Made by a program: the position numbers and the translations under genes. From positions 62,001 to 126,000 of the forward strand of contig JAOTVB010000002.1 of assembly GCA_029863605.1 (NCBI GenBank): a stretch of 64,000 nt of DNA, given 5' to 3'. Of the stretch, positions 26,965 through 35,274 are shown one piece after another. This DNA is from Myxococcales bacterium. GTDB taxonomy: Bacteria; Myxococcota_A; Polyangia; Polyangiales; Houyiibacteriaceae. Numbering within the stretch: position 1 is the first letter of the stretch; each line of letters starts with the position of its first letter. Below the pieces are notes generated by a model. It was not told the DNA's origin, ran no database searches, and saw only the letters and a list, made by a program, of their open reading frames with translations.

Positions 26965-27885
26965 CTACTGCATTCGCAGCCAGGCGGGCATGAACAGCAG
27001 CGCGAAAAGCGAAAGGGTTAACAAGCCCACGATGCGGCGCCGGGGGGAGAGGACAGAGTCCTCGGTGGGGGGATGGTCGGGCCCCGTAGCGCGGGTGAGG
27101 ATCCACAAGACGAACGCCCACACGAGCCACTGCAAACCGGCGCTTGCGTCGTAGATCAAACGGTCACCTCGCGCGCCCTCGAGGTAGGCCGGCAGGCCGT
27201 ACGCAATGCAGACGAGCAGCGCCAACGCCGGCAAGAACCGAATCACATAGCGAGAGATTTGGTCCTGACGTCGACCCCACAGCGCATAGGCCACATGGCC
27301 GCCGTCCAGCTGCCCGAATGGCAATAGGTTGATCATGGTGACCAAGAGGCCTGCCCAGCCTGCCAGTGCGGTTGGGGTCAACATGATGTCGTAGCCATCG
27401 GGGATCGGACCCTTGAGCGTGTAGAGAAGGCCGAGATAAAAAATCGACCGACCCTCGATCATGTAGTTTCCGTCGGGCAGCGGATCGATCGGCGAAGTCG
27501 CGATACCGTAAATTACGACTGGGATGGCCACGACCATTCCGGCAAGTGGGCCAGCCGCGCCGATGTCGAGCAGTGCGTTTCGCGATCGGATTCGCTCGCG
27601 GATCTGAATGACGGCGCCCATCGTGCCGAGTAGAAAAAAAGGGACCGGGATAAAATAGGGGAGTGAGACATCGACCCGATGGTACATCCCAGCAAAGAAA
27701 TGCCCGAACTCGTGGGCGAGCAGGATGCCCATCAGTGGGAGCGAGAACACCCACCCTGCGCCGAGCTCCTCGAGCGACGCAGGTACGTGACCGAGGACCA
27801 TTCCAGCTCCCACGTAGAAAGTCGACAGAAAGGTCAGCACCACCAGGACGAAGGGTAGACCCCACCGCGTCTTTCGCCGCTCCAC
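26965..27885 (-). CDS. site-2-type intramembrane metalloprotease (M50)
   Basis: The 306-residue integral membrane protein has the zinc motif HEFGH (about residue 58) in a hydrophobic helix and the third ligand in NLLPFGQLDGGH (about 195). Six to seven membrane segments are visible, and there is no PDZ or CBS domain. It resembles the bacterial/plant EGY-like S2P group that cleaves substrates within the membrane. The start is GTG 27885. It is divergent from the GH15 gene (56 nt gap) and upstream of a membrane-protein gene on the same strand. Substrates in other bacteria are anti-sigma factors or membrane-tethered regulators. Confidence 0.87.
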   Translation of the reverse strand: MERRKTRWGLPFVLVVLTFLSTFYVGAGMVLGHVPASLEELGAGWVFSLPLMGILLAHEFGHFFAGMYHRVDVSLPYFIPVPFFLLGTMGAVIQIRERIRSRNALLDIGAAGPLAGMVVAIPVVIYGIATSPIDPLPDGNYMIEGRSIFYLGLLYTLKGPIPDGYDIMLTPTALAGWAGLLVTMINLLPFGQLDGGHVAYALWGRRQDQISRYVIRFLPALALLVCIAYGLPAYLEGARGDRLIYDASAGLQWLVWAFVLWILTRATGPDHPPTEDSVLSPRRRIVGLLTLSLFALLFMPAWLRMQ

Positions 27886-27941
27886 CGAGGGCCTCTAGCA
27901 TGTGCGTTCTAAAGCGCACGATCTGCTATTCTCCTGGGCGC

Positions 27942-29843
27942 ATGGATCTCTACAGCGCCGCCAAGCGTCTCAAGCGGCCTTTCGTCTTCGCCGACGAGGC
28001 GTCGCGACAGGCTCTTTCGATCGCGGACCACGGCTTGATCGGCGACGGATTCTCCGCTGCACTGGTGCGGGCAGACGGCGCGATCGACTGGCTTTGTCTG
28101 CCTCGTTTCGACAGCCCGAGCGTGTTTGCGTCCCTGCTCGACGAACACAACGGCGGGTCGACTTCGATCACGCCCATCCAATATCCGTTCGAGAGTCTGC
28201 AGCGCTACGATCCCGGCACCAACGTGCTCGAGACCCTCTTTCAGATCGAGGGACACGGGACGCTTCGCCTCACCGATTACATGCCTTGGGCCGATGATCC
28301 GCGACTTGCCATCCATGAGGTTCATCGTCGAGTTCAGTGCGTCGAAGGCCAGGCAACAGTCAAAGTCGTGTTCGATCCTCGGTTCGACTACGGACGCAGC
28401 GAGACGACTTTCGACGTCGATGGGCGTTCTGCTCTCGCGAAAGGGGCGTTGGGCGAGAGGCTCGTGGCGGTGCTCGGGGGCGTCGGCAAGTGGGAGCCTC
28501 GGCACGAAGGCGGAGTCCAGGCCGTGTTTCGCTTGAAGGCCGGTGAACGCGGATGGGTGGTGATCAGCTGGAACGCTTCTGAGTCCGAGTCGATCTTGGC
28601 ATACCGGCCATTTCAGTTTCTCCGTACCACCCGCAATCGATGGCGCGATTGGTCGCGATCACTGGAATACGACGGGCCTTGGCGTCACCACGTCATTCGG
28701 TCGGCGCTCCTTCTCAAGCTCTTGATGTATGCACCGACCGGGGCGATGGTCGCGGCGCCCAGCACTTCGATCCCCGAGTGGATCGGCGGGGTCCGAAACT
28801 GGGACTACCGATACACATGGACGCGGGACACGGCCATGGCCGTCCGGGCTGCAAATCTCCTGGGTTGCGATCGAGAGGCGCGCGACTTCTTCCATTTCGT
28901 TCGAGACACGCTCGAGCGTGACCGAGATCTTCACATCATGTACGCGGTCGACGGCGGCCGTGTCCCAGACGAGGAAACTCTCGAGCACTTCGCCGGTTAC
29001 AAGGGCTCGCGTCCGGTTCGAATCGGCAACGGAGCGCGCGATCAACTCCAGCTCGACACCGCTGGAGCCTTGATGGACGCGGCTTATGTCTACGAAAGAG
29101 GCGGGGGTTATCTAACCGTACGAGGGTGGCGCCGGCTCAGAGAAGTCGTCCAGAACGTGGTCGCCACTTGGAAAGAGCCCGACCACGGGATTTGGGAGCC
29201 GCGGGGTGGCAAGCGTCACAACGTACATTCGAAATTGATGAGCTGGCTTGCTCTGCAGCGCGGCGCTGAGCTCGCGCCAATGTTTGGTGAACACCATCTG
29301 CAACGGCGTTGGCGGCGAGTGGCCGACGAGCTCCATGCCGAGCTATGTGCGCGCGGGCTGGATCGCACGGGACGCCGTTTCGTTGCCGCCTACGACCATG
29401 AGCATCCCGATGCATCGCTTCTGCTGCTTCCCATTCACGGTTTCCTGCCGCCAACCGACGACCGCGTGCTGCGCACCGTCGAGCGGATTCGGGCTGAGCT
29501 TAGCAACGGTTCCTTCATCTACCGGTACCGCACCGATGATGGCGTCGGAGGAGAAGAAGGGGCTTTCGTTCTGTGTGGGTTCTGGCTCGCCGAAGCGTTG
29601 GCCATGGCTGGCCAGGTGGATGAAGCGCAGGGTGTGTTCGTCGCCCATGCCGACGCGTCCAATCATTTGGGCCTGCTCGCGGAGCAGATTGAGCCCGCGT
29701 CGCATGCATTGCTCGGCAACTTTCCGCAGGCCTTTAGTCATCTCGGCTTGATCAACGCGGCAGCCAGGATCGATCTAGCGCTGCGGTTGCGAGACGAGGG
29801 GTCGCACCGCGTACCCGAGGTCGAGATCGGGCGTTCTTTGTGA
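27942..29843 (+). CDS. GH15-family glucoamylase/trehalase-like glycoside hydrolase
   Basis: The 633-residue cytosolic protein has no signal peptide. An N-terminal beta-sandwich (about 20-240) begins IADHGLIGDGFSAALVRADG. An (alpha/alpha)6 barrel follows, with VRNWDYRYTWTRDTAM near 290, a likely catalytic-acid region KEPDHGIWEPRGG near 415 and GGEEGAFVLCGFWLAEALA near 550. This layout is shared by bacterial glucoamylase-like and mycobacterial-type trehalase enzymes, so the substrate could be trehalose or maltodextrin. ATG 27942 is the first start with family similarity. Its TGA overlaps the GTG of the next gene. Confidence 0.88.
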   Translation: MDLYSAAKRLKRPFVFADEASRQALSIADHGLIGDGFSAALVRADGAIDWLCLPRFDSPSVFASLLDEHNGGSTSITPIQYPFESLQRYDPGTNVLETLFQIEGHGTLRLTDYMPWADDPRLAIHEVHRRVQCVEGQATVKVVFDPRFDYGRSETTFDVDGRSALAKGALGERLVAVLGGVGKWEPRHEGGVQAVFRLKAGERGWVVISWNASESESILAYRPFQFLRTTRNRWRDWSRSLEYDGPWRHHVIRSALLLKLLMYAPTGAMVAAPSTSIPEWIGGVRNWDYRYTWTRDTAMAVRAANLLGCDREARDFFHFVRDTLERDRDLHIMYAVDGGRVPDEETLEHFAGYKGSRPVRIGNGARDQLQLDTAGALMDAAYVYERGGGYLTVRGWRRLREVVQNVVATWKEPDHGIWEPRGGKRHNVHSKLMSWLALQRGAELAPMFGEHHLQRRWRRVADELHAELCARGLDRTGRRFVAAYDHEHPDASLLLLPIHGFLPPTDDRVLRTVERIRAELSNGSFIYRYRTDDGVGGEEGAFVLCGFWLAEALAMAGQVDEAQGVFVAHADASNHLGLLAEQIEPASHALLGNFPQAFSHLGLINAAARIDLALRLRDEGSHRVPEVEIGRSL

Positions 29844-30799
29844 CGTCATCGGCGGGGCAAGAGCCGCGCGCACTTCGCGTCGTTACCTCGGGATTCGGGG
29901 GGCTCACCTTGGCTCTTTCAGCGGCGACGGGGGCCGGCTTGTGGCTGACGCAAGAGGCCTGGAGCTTCTCATCAGTCGTCGTTTTCGTGCCGTTGGCTGC
30001 GGCTGGCGTCCTGCTCATGACGACCCTCGCGCGTTCAGCGACGCGATCCGATATTTCCCGTCAACTCGACGAGCCGACCATGCCGAGCCCGGATCACCCA
30101 AACCCGACCCCGATCTCGGTGCCACCCGACCCACAGGACCAGGTGGACTACCTGATGGCGCTTCGACACGAATTCCGGACTCCCTTGAACGCGGTGCTTG
30201 GTTTTTCCGACGTGCTTCTCGGGGGCATCGATGGGGAAATCAACGAGTCCCAGCAAGAGGATCTCGAGATCATTCGGGCATCGGGCCTCAAGCTCAGAGT
30301 CCTTCTCGACAGCGCTCTCGATCTATCGCAGCTCGCGACCCGGGATCTCAAGCTCGACATCGAGCCGGTCGACGGGCGGGACGTCGTCGAGCGCGCCGGC
30401 AATGAAGCCTTGCAACTCTGGGCAGGAAAACAGGGCGCGCGGGTTTCTGTTTCAGACGAGCCGTGCTTGGTCGCCACAGACGAGGCGCGTCTTCGACGAT
30501 GCATCGTGGTGCTCGCTGATTTTCTCGCAACAGACAACCGAGGCGCCTCGATCGAGATCGAGCTCGACCACTCGGAGAGTCGCCTCGTCGTGTCCGTAGC
30601 CGCGGTGCCCTCCGAGCGACTCACTCTCGACGCCCTGCCGACGCCGGCCGAGGTGCTCGCTGCCGAGGATCCCATGAAAGTCCGTCGTTGGCCCCTCGCC
30701 GTTACCTCGGAGGTGATCGCGCTCCATGGGGGGTCGCTCTACCACGGAGACGATCCTGCGCGGTTCGTCATTCGGCTGCCAATGGGCGTTGCGACATGA
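29840..30799 (+). CDS. membrane histidine-kinase-like protein with intact H-box and degenerate ATPase domain
   Basis: The 319-residue product has two N-terminal membrane helices (about 14-36 and 43-63), a proline-rich linker, and a HisKA helix with the phospho-acceptor His110 in MALRHEFRTPLNAVLGF. The region where HATPase_c should be lacks the usual motifs. The N-box reads CIVVLADFLATD without the key Asn, no D-x-G-x-G is seen, and the G2/F region is WPLAVTSEVIALHGG. It may be a pseudokinase whose His is phosphorylated by another protein. The GTG start overlaps the GH15 stop and the stop overlaps the next start, so three genes are coupled. Confidence 0.8.
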   Translation: MTSSAGQEPRALRVVTSGFGGLTLALSAATGAGLWLTQEAWSFSSVVVFVPLAAAGVLLMTTLARSATRSDISRQLDEPTMPSPDHPNPTPISVPPDPQDQVDYLMALRHEFRTPLNAVLGFSDVLLGGIDGEINESQQEDLEIIRASGLKLRVLLDSALDLSQLATRDLKLDIEPVDGRDVVERAGNEALQLWAGKQGARVSVSDEPCLVATDEARLRRCIVVLADFLATDNRGASIEIELDHSESRLVVSVAAVPSERLTLDALPTPAEVLAAEDPMKVRRWPLAVTSEVIALHGGSLYHGDDPARFVIRLPMGVAT

Positions 30800-31722
30800 A
30801 GCTTCGTGGGGTGGCGGTGCTGACGGCAGTGTACTTCGTCGCGGTGTGGATCCTGATGGCACAGGAGCACGCGTACCTCGGTGGGGTCTTGGTGTTCGTC
30901 GGGGCTCTGGTCGCCGGTATGCAGGTCGTACGCTCCCTAGAAGCGTTGCCGATTGGTTCCCCCGCACCCTCGGATGTCGTGCTTTCGGCCCCTTCGATTC
31001 AAGAGACCATAGAAACGCATGCGGCCGAGCCCGAGACGCCTGAGCGGCAGCGGGCACGGTTTCTCGGCGCGCTAGGGCACGAGCTCCGGAACCCGCTCAA
31101 TTCGGTCACCGGCTTTGCGGACATGTTGCTGAGCGGGGCGGATGGCGAGCTCAACTCGGAGCAGGAGCGGAGCGTGATTACCATCCGAGCTAGTGCCGAG
31201 CGGCTGTTGCGGTTGGTAGCCACCGTCGTCGATCAGGCGCGAGTTCGGGCAGGCACCTTGCGACTTCAGCAGCAGTGGGTCGCGCCCTCGGAGCTGGTGT
31301 CGGAAGCGACCAATTTCGTACGAACGCGAGCGGAAGGGAAATCGGTAATCGGTGATGTCGCAGATGCGCTGCCGCGGGTGTTCGTCGACCGTCACCGAAC
31401 GATCGATGCGCTGGTAGGCCTGGCTGTTCTCGTCATTCGTTCGTCCGGGACCGACGTCGCAATCCGCGTAGCCCCTCCTCGTCTCGACCAGGTAGGCAAG
31501 GATTTCGTTCAGTTTGACCTGATCACCCACCTCAAAGATTCGTCGGCGGACACGCTTTCGATTGTCGAACGCCTCGAACGACCGTCCGCGCGCACCGATG
31601 CGCTGGGATTGGAAGTGTCGGTCGCGAGAAGCATCGTCGAAGCCCAGGGGGGGCGTATTTGGACCGAGGCAGGGACGGCGGGGAGCCTCCGTGTGTGCAT
31701 GACGCTTCCCACTTCCGCGTGA
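30796..31722 (+). CDS. second histidine-kinase-like membrane protein, paralogue of the preceding one
   Basis: The 308-residue product starts at ATG 30796 (ATGA overlap). Two short membrane helices (about 5-21 and 26-42) precede a HisKA helix with His95 in GALGHELRNPLNSVTGFADM. The helix pair after it (LSGADGELNSEQ) matches the first protein's LGGIDGEINESQ, so the two arose by duplication. The ATPase region again lacks an N-box Asn (IDALVGLAVLVIRSSG) and a D-x-G-x-G; only DALGLEVSVARSIVEAQGG recalls the G2 box. It may form a heterodimer with the upstream protein. No response regulator lies beside it. Confidence 0.8.
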   Translation: MKLRGVAVLTAVYFVAVWILMAQEHAYLGGVLVFVGALVAGMQVVRSLEALPIGSPAPSDVVLSAPSIQETIETHAAEPETPERQRARFLGALGHELRNPLNSVTGFADMLLSGADGELNSEQERSVITIRASAERLLRLVATVVDQARVRAGTLRLQQQWVAPSELVSEATNFVRTRAEGKSVIGDVADALPRVFVDRHRTIDALVGLAVLVIRSSGTDVAIRVAPPRLDQVGKDFVQFDLITHLKDSSADTLSIVERLERPSARTDALGLEVSVARSIVEAQGGRIWTEAGTAGSLRVCMTLPTSA

Positions 31723-31749
31723 GTGTGCGGATCTTTTCGCTCGCACACT
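31722..31749. terminator. possible bidirectional terminator hairpin
   Basis: AGTGTGCG (31722-31729) pairs with CGCACACT (31742-31749) across a 12-nt loop containing TTTT. It lies in the 45-nt gap between convergent genes, with TTTT again shortly after. The U-run is not adjacent to the stem, so strength is doubtful. Confidence 0.35.
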
Positions 31750-31767
31750 ACGTTTTCGCGTCGGAGG

Positions 31768-32604
31768 TTACTCGTCGGTTTCGAGGGCTTCGAGAACCGC
31801 GCGGTAAGCCTTGTTTCGCTTCCAGCCTGCTTCCGTTTGAAGTCTCTGCGTCATTTCCTTCGTCGAGAGGCCTTCGCGTTTCCAGTCGACCACTAGCGTG
31901 CCAACGTCGACGTCGTTTTCGACTGCCTCCCCCGATGCTCCTTCGATCACCAAGGTGATCTCTCCCTTTGCGGGGGCGGCTAGCGCAGCGCGGACTTCTT
32001 CGACCGTTCCTCGGATGGTCTGCTCGTGCACCTTCGTGAGCTCTCGGCAAAGAGCCAATCGCCGCCGGTCTTTCAACGCTTGCCCGAGGTCTTCCAGCGT
32101 TGCGTGGATTCGATAGGGCGACTCGAAGATGACGGTCGTGACTTGCGATCGCGAAATCCGAGACAGGGCTTCCACACGTTCGCGGCCGCTCTTCGGCAAA
32201 AACCCCTCGAACGTAAACCGGTGCATGGGAAGGCCCGCCACGCTCAACGCTGCCACCACCGCGCTCGGTCCCGGGATCGCCTCCACGACAACACCCGCCT
32301 CGGCAGCGCGCGACACTAGATACGCGCCCGGATCACTCACGACCGGAGTGCCAGCGTCGCTCACCAGCGCAAAGTAAGCGCCCGCCACCAGCTCTTCCAC
32401 GAGACGGTCGACTTTCGCGTCGTCCGTGTGCTCGTGGAACGAGCGGAGCGGCGTACGGATGCCATGCTTCGCGCAGAGGGTGCGCGTGTGGCGCGTGTCC
32501 TCAGCAAGAATGGCGTCGGCCTCCCGAAGTATGCGGAGCGCTCGAAGAGTGATGTCATCGAGGCATCCGATGGGGGTGGCCACAACCGATAAGCACCCGG
32601 TCAT
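31768..32604 (-). CDS. rsmI: 16S rRNA (cytidine1402-2'-O)-methyltransferase
   Basis: SAM-dependent tetrapyrrole-methylase-fold enzyme that 2'-O-methylates C1402 in the ribosomal P site. The 278-residue product shows LSVVATPIGCLDDITLRAL (GNL in many members is GCL here), EDTRHTRTL, SFHEHTD, LVSDAGTPVVSDPG, EAIPGPSAV and FEGFLPKSG, all in family order. Length and C-terminal helical extension are normal. It follows the RpoH-type gene by 43 nt on the same strand. Confidence 0.95.
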   Translation of the reverse strand: MTGCLSVVATPIGCLDDITLRALRILREADAILAEDTRHTRTLCAKHGIRTPLRSFHEHTDDAKVDRLVEELVAGAYFALVSDAGTPVVSDPGAYLVSRAAEAGVVVEAIPGPSAVVAALSVAGLPMHRFTFEGFLPKSGRERVEALSRISRSQVTTVIFESPYRIHATLEDLGQALKDRRRLALCRELTKVHEQTIRGTVEEVRAALAAPAKGEITLVIEGASGEAVENDVDVGTLVVDWKREGLSTKEMTQRLQTEAGWKRNKAYRAVLEALETDE

Positions 32605-32647
32605 GGTGGCGCGTTACCACATCTCGCTCAGGCTGCGAACCGGCCCG

Positions 32648-33631
32648 CTACGGCGACTCGTACACCTCGAGCACGGTTTCGCCGAGCTCTTCCCGCAGAT
32701 AGTCTTTGAGCTTTTTCAAGAGGCGCTTTTCGATCTGGCGGACCCGCTCCCGGCTGACCCCGAAGTCGTCCCCGAGAGTCTGAAGCGTCTTCGGGTCCTC
32801 GGCGACGAGGCGCTCTTGAAAAATCATTGCTTCTTTGCCCTCGAGAGTCTTTCCAAACTCCCGGATCTTGGCCGTGAACTGGTCACCAAGCTGCGCGTCC
32901 GCGAGAGCTTCGTCGACGCGCTCACTCTCTGAAGGCAGCAACTCGATCCTCGACACAGGGCGCCCTTCGGAGGTTCCTACCGGCGCGTCGAGAGAGGCAT
33001 CACCGGCCGCGAGGCGCATGTCCATCGATATGACATCACGCTCGGGAACGTTCAGCCTGTCAGCGATCAGCTCGGATGTTGGCTCGATTCCCATTGCTGA
33101 GAGTCGCGCCTTTTCTTTCTGAAGATTGAAGAAGAGCTTGCGCTGCGCTTGTGTGGTGCCGACCTTCACGAGTCGATGGTTGTTGAGGATGTAGCGAAGT
33201 ATGTAAGCGCGAATCCACCACGCCGCGTAACTCGATAGCTTGACGCCCTTGTACGGGTCGTACTTCTTGACGGCCTGCATCAAGCCGATATTTCCCTCTT
33301 GCACGAGGTCGAGGATGTTCTTGTAGGCCTGCCGATAGTCGTAGGCGATCTTGACAACCAGGCGAAGGTTCGAGGTGACGAGCCGCTTCGCCGCTTCGAC
33401 GTCACCTTTTTCGAAATATTGCACTGCGAGGTCGTGTTCCTCGTCTTTGGACAGGAGTGGATAGCGCTGGACGTCCCGCATGTAGACTCCGAGCGGGTCG
33501 CGTCGCGATAGCGCCGAAGACGATGCGAGCAACGCATCGCCGTCTTTCGAAGGATGCTCCGGCGGTCCGTCGAGCACCTCGACGTCCCGCGGTTCCTCGA
33601 TTTCGTCTGGCAGATCTTCGTCTTCGATCAT
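32648..33631 (-). CDS. RpoH-type (sigma-32-like) alternative sigma factor
   Basis: Group 3 sigma factor of the sigma-70 family, 327 residues. An acidic N-terminus is followed by region 1.2 (DPLGVYMRDVQRYPLLS), region 2 (NLRLVVKIAYDY, DLVQEGNIGLMQAVKKYDPYKGVKLSSYAAWWIRAYI), the RpoH-box-like QRKLFFNLQKEK, region 3, and region 4 with the helix-turn-helix GVSRERVRQIEKRLLKKL. The QRKLFFNL motif is the reason for RpoH rather than RpoD. It starts 52 nt after gspN and may be transcribed from the T2SS operon as well as its own promoter. Myxobacteria have several RpoH-like sigmas with developmental roles, so a heat-shock role is not certain. Confidence 0.9.
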   Translation of the reverse strand: MIEDEDLPDEIEEPRDVEVLDGPPEHPSKDGDALLASSSALSRRDPLGVYMRDVQRYPLLSKDEEHDLAVQYFEKGDVEAAKRLVTSNLRLVVKIAYDYRQAYKNILDLVQEGNIGLMQAVKKYDPYKGVKLSSYAAWWIRAYILRYILNNHRLVKVGTTQAQRKLFFNLQKEKARLSAMGIEPTSELIADRLNVPERDVISMDMRLAAGDASLDAPVGTSEGRPVSRIELLPSESERVDEALADAQLGDQFTAKIREFGKTLEGKEAMIFQERLVAEDPKTLQTLGDDFGVSRERVRQIEKRLLKKLKDYLREELGETVLEVYESP

Positions 33632-33683
33632 GGTGTTGGGCCGTGAATGCGATCTCTAGAGCAGGAGCACCCAGACCGTCCAG

Positions 33684-34700
33684 TCAACGCTGTGATCTGG
33701 CCGTTGCGGCCGGTGCCTGGAACGCTTGTTTCCCCGCACCTTGAGGCCGGAGGCGCCCGGAGGCCGACCCGGTGATCTTGTATTGAAGCGATCCGTCGGG
33801 AGCCAAGGCGGCCTTGTAGGCGTCTCCCGTGGAGGCCAGCTCGATCATGGCGGCCATCTTCTGGCTGCGCGCTTTGTAGCTCTCCTCGATCTTGGCCTTG
33901 AGCATCAGGTTGAGCTGCGATCGGCTGATCGGTCGGGCGAGCTTGACGTTGCCGAGCGCATCGAGCTTCAGGTCTTTTCCGTCGGCTTTGAAGCTTTCGA
34001 TGTTGGCCGTCCCCTCCACGACCGTGGCTTGAACATTCAGATCGCCAGCGTCCGCTTGGTCGAGCGTGAGTCCGCCCCAGCCGGGAATGTCGAGCTTGGT
34101 CTTGCCATCGCCGATGCTCATGGCCTCGATCGTCAGCGTGACGCTTCCGTTGGATTCGCTGACCTCGCTGGGCATCGCGAAGGTGATCTCGCCGTCGACC
34201 TTGCCGGTTACGGGGATCTTGGTGAATCTTCGGAGTGCCAGGATCTGCTTGAGCTCGATATCCGAAACCTCCGCGTCGATCTCAAAGTTCTTTTCCCCGA
34301 TCGCGACGTCACCTTGAGCGTTCCCGCCAGCGAGCTCGGCGTCGAAGCTGAACGACTTGTTATCCGAGAGGGCCGACAGAATAGAAGCTCGCACCGTGAG
34401 CTCATCGAACACGACGTCGACGGCTGGTTCATCCCCTTTGGCCGGCAGGACCAGGCGCACCCCTTCCAGCGTCACGCCGCTCAGTCTCGAGGGGCTCAAA
34501 TCGATGATCTCGAGCCCATAGCCGCGCTCGCCGGCCTCTTCGACGAGTCGATCTCGCAGTCGCTCGTAGGGGAAAGTCCAATAGGCGAAGACAACGAAGC
34601 AGAACATGAAAAATACGGGGTACCCCGCCCACCTGAGCACCTTCCGCCATGAAACCTCGGGCAACTTCTCGGTCAATCTCTCCCAGGGAATGTCGACCAT
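33684..34700 (-). CDS. gspN: type II secretion system protein GspN
   Basis: Inner-membrane, periplasm-facing component, 338 residues. One N-terminal membrane helix (VFFMFCFVVFAYWTFPYE) is followed by a long beta-rich AsmA/GspN-like periplasmic domain (LSGVTLEGVRLVLP, VDVVFDELTVRASI, GLTLDQADAGDLNV). The C-terminus is low-complexity and basic. GspN is absent from many T2SS, but its place as last gene after gspL and gspM, 4 nt from gspM, supports the call. ATG 34700 is close to the gspM stop. Confidence 0.8.
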   Translation of the reverse strand: MVDIPWERLTEKLPEVSWRKVLRWAGYPVFFMFCFVVFAYWTFPYERLRDRLVEEAGERGYGLEIIDLSPSRLSGVTLEGVRLVLPAKGDEPAVDVVFDELTVRASILSALSDNKSFSFDAELAGGNAQGDVAIGEKNFEIDAEVSDIELKQILALRRFTKIPVTGKVDGEITFAMPSEVSESNGSVTLTIEAMSIGDGKTKLDIPGWGGLTLDQADAGDLNVQATVVEGTANIESFKADGKDLKLDALGNVKLARPISRSQLNLMLKAKIEESYKARSQKMAAMIELASTGDAYKAALAPDGSLQYKITGSASGRLRPQGAGKQAFQAPAATARSQR

Positions 34701-34703
34701 GGA

Positions 34704-35273
34704 CTACTCCTCCGCCTCGGAGGGGCCACCCTCACGATCGTAAGCATTGACCGCGAGCTTGGCGCTGTAGCTCTTTCGAAGCCGTCCGCCGTCCAGTTGA
34801 ATTCGCTCGATGGCGACTGGATAGGAGCTGTTCTTGATGTCCGCCAGCATGTCAATCAAGGGCCGAAGCTCCACGGTGGGCAAGGATACGCGAACCGAAC
34901 GACGGCTGTAGCCGCCCATGTCGAGCTTGGGCTGGTCGGTGATCGACAACCCGCTCACCCCGTATTGCTGGGCGCTTTCTTCGAGGAACCCACCAAGCGA
35001 TGGAGTCTTGCGGTTGTAGAGGCGGTCGACGGCACGCCGCTCGGCTTTCTGTTGTTCGAGGCGTGCCTCGGACCGATGGATGTCGCTGAGGACTTCGTTG
35101 ATGTCGACGTTCTCAGCCTCGATGTCTGAGATGCTTGCCAGCAGCAGGTACATCGGCAGGACGACCGCCATAGATGCAAAAACGGACCCCATGATGACGA
35201 GCAAGCGTCGTTCGCGTTGGTTCAGCGTATCGAACCAGCCGCGCAGATTGTCGAAGGCGTCGCCAAAAGCCAT
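34704..35273 (-). CDS. gspM: type II secretion system protein GspM
   Basis: Bitopic inner-membrane assembly-platform protein, 189 residues. A short cytosolic start (LNQRERRLLVIMGSV) and one membrane helix (FASMAVVLPMYLLLASI) are followed by a coiled-coil segment and a ferredoxin-like periplasmic domain (VSLPTVELRPLIDMLADI). It would dimerise with GspL and stabilise GspE at the membrane. The start lies 1 nt after the gspL stop. Confidence 0.85.
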   Translation of the reverse strand: MAFGDAFDNLRGWFDTLNQRERRLLVIMGSVFASMAVVLPMYLLLASISDIEAENVDINEVLSDIHRSEARLEQQKAERRAVDRLYNRKTPSLGGFLEESAQQYGVSGLSITDQPKLDMGGYSRRSVRVSLPTVELRPLIDMLADIKNSSYPVAIERIQLDGGRLRKSYSAKLAVNAYDREGGPSEAEE

Positions 35274-35274
35274 C

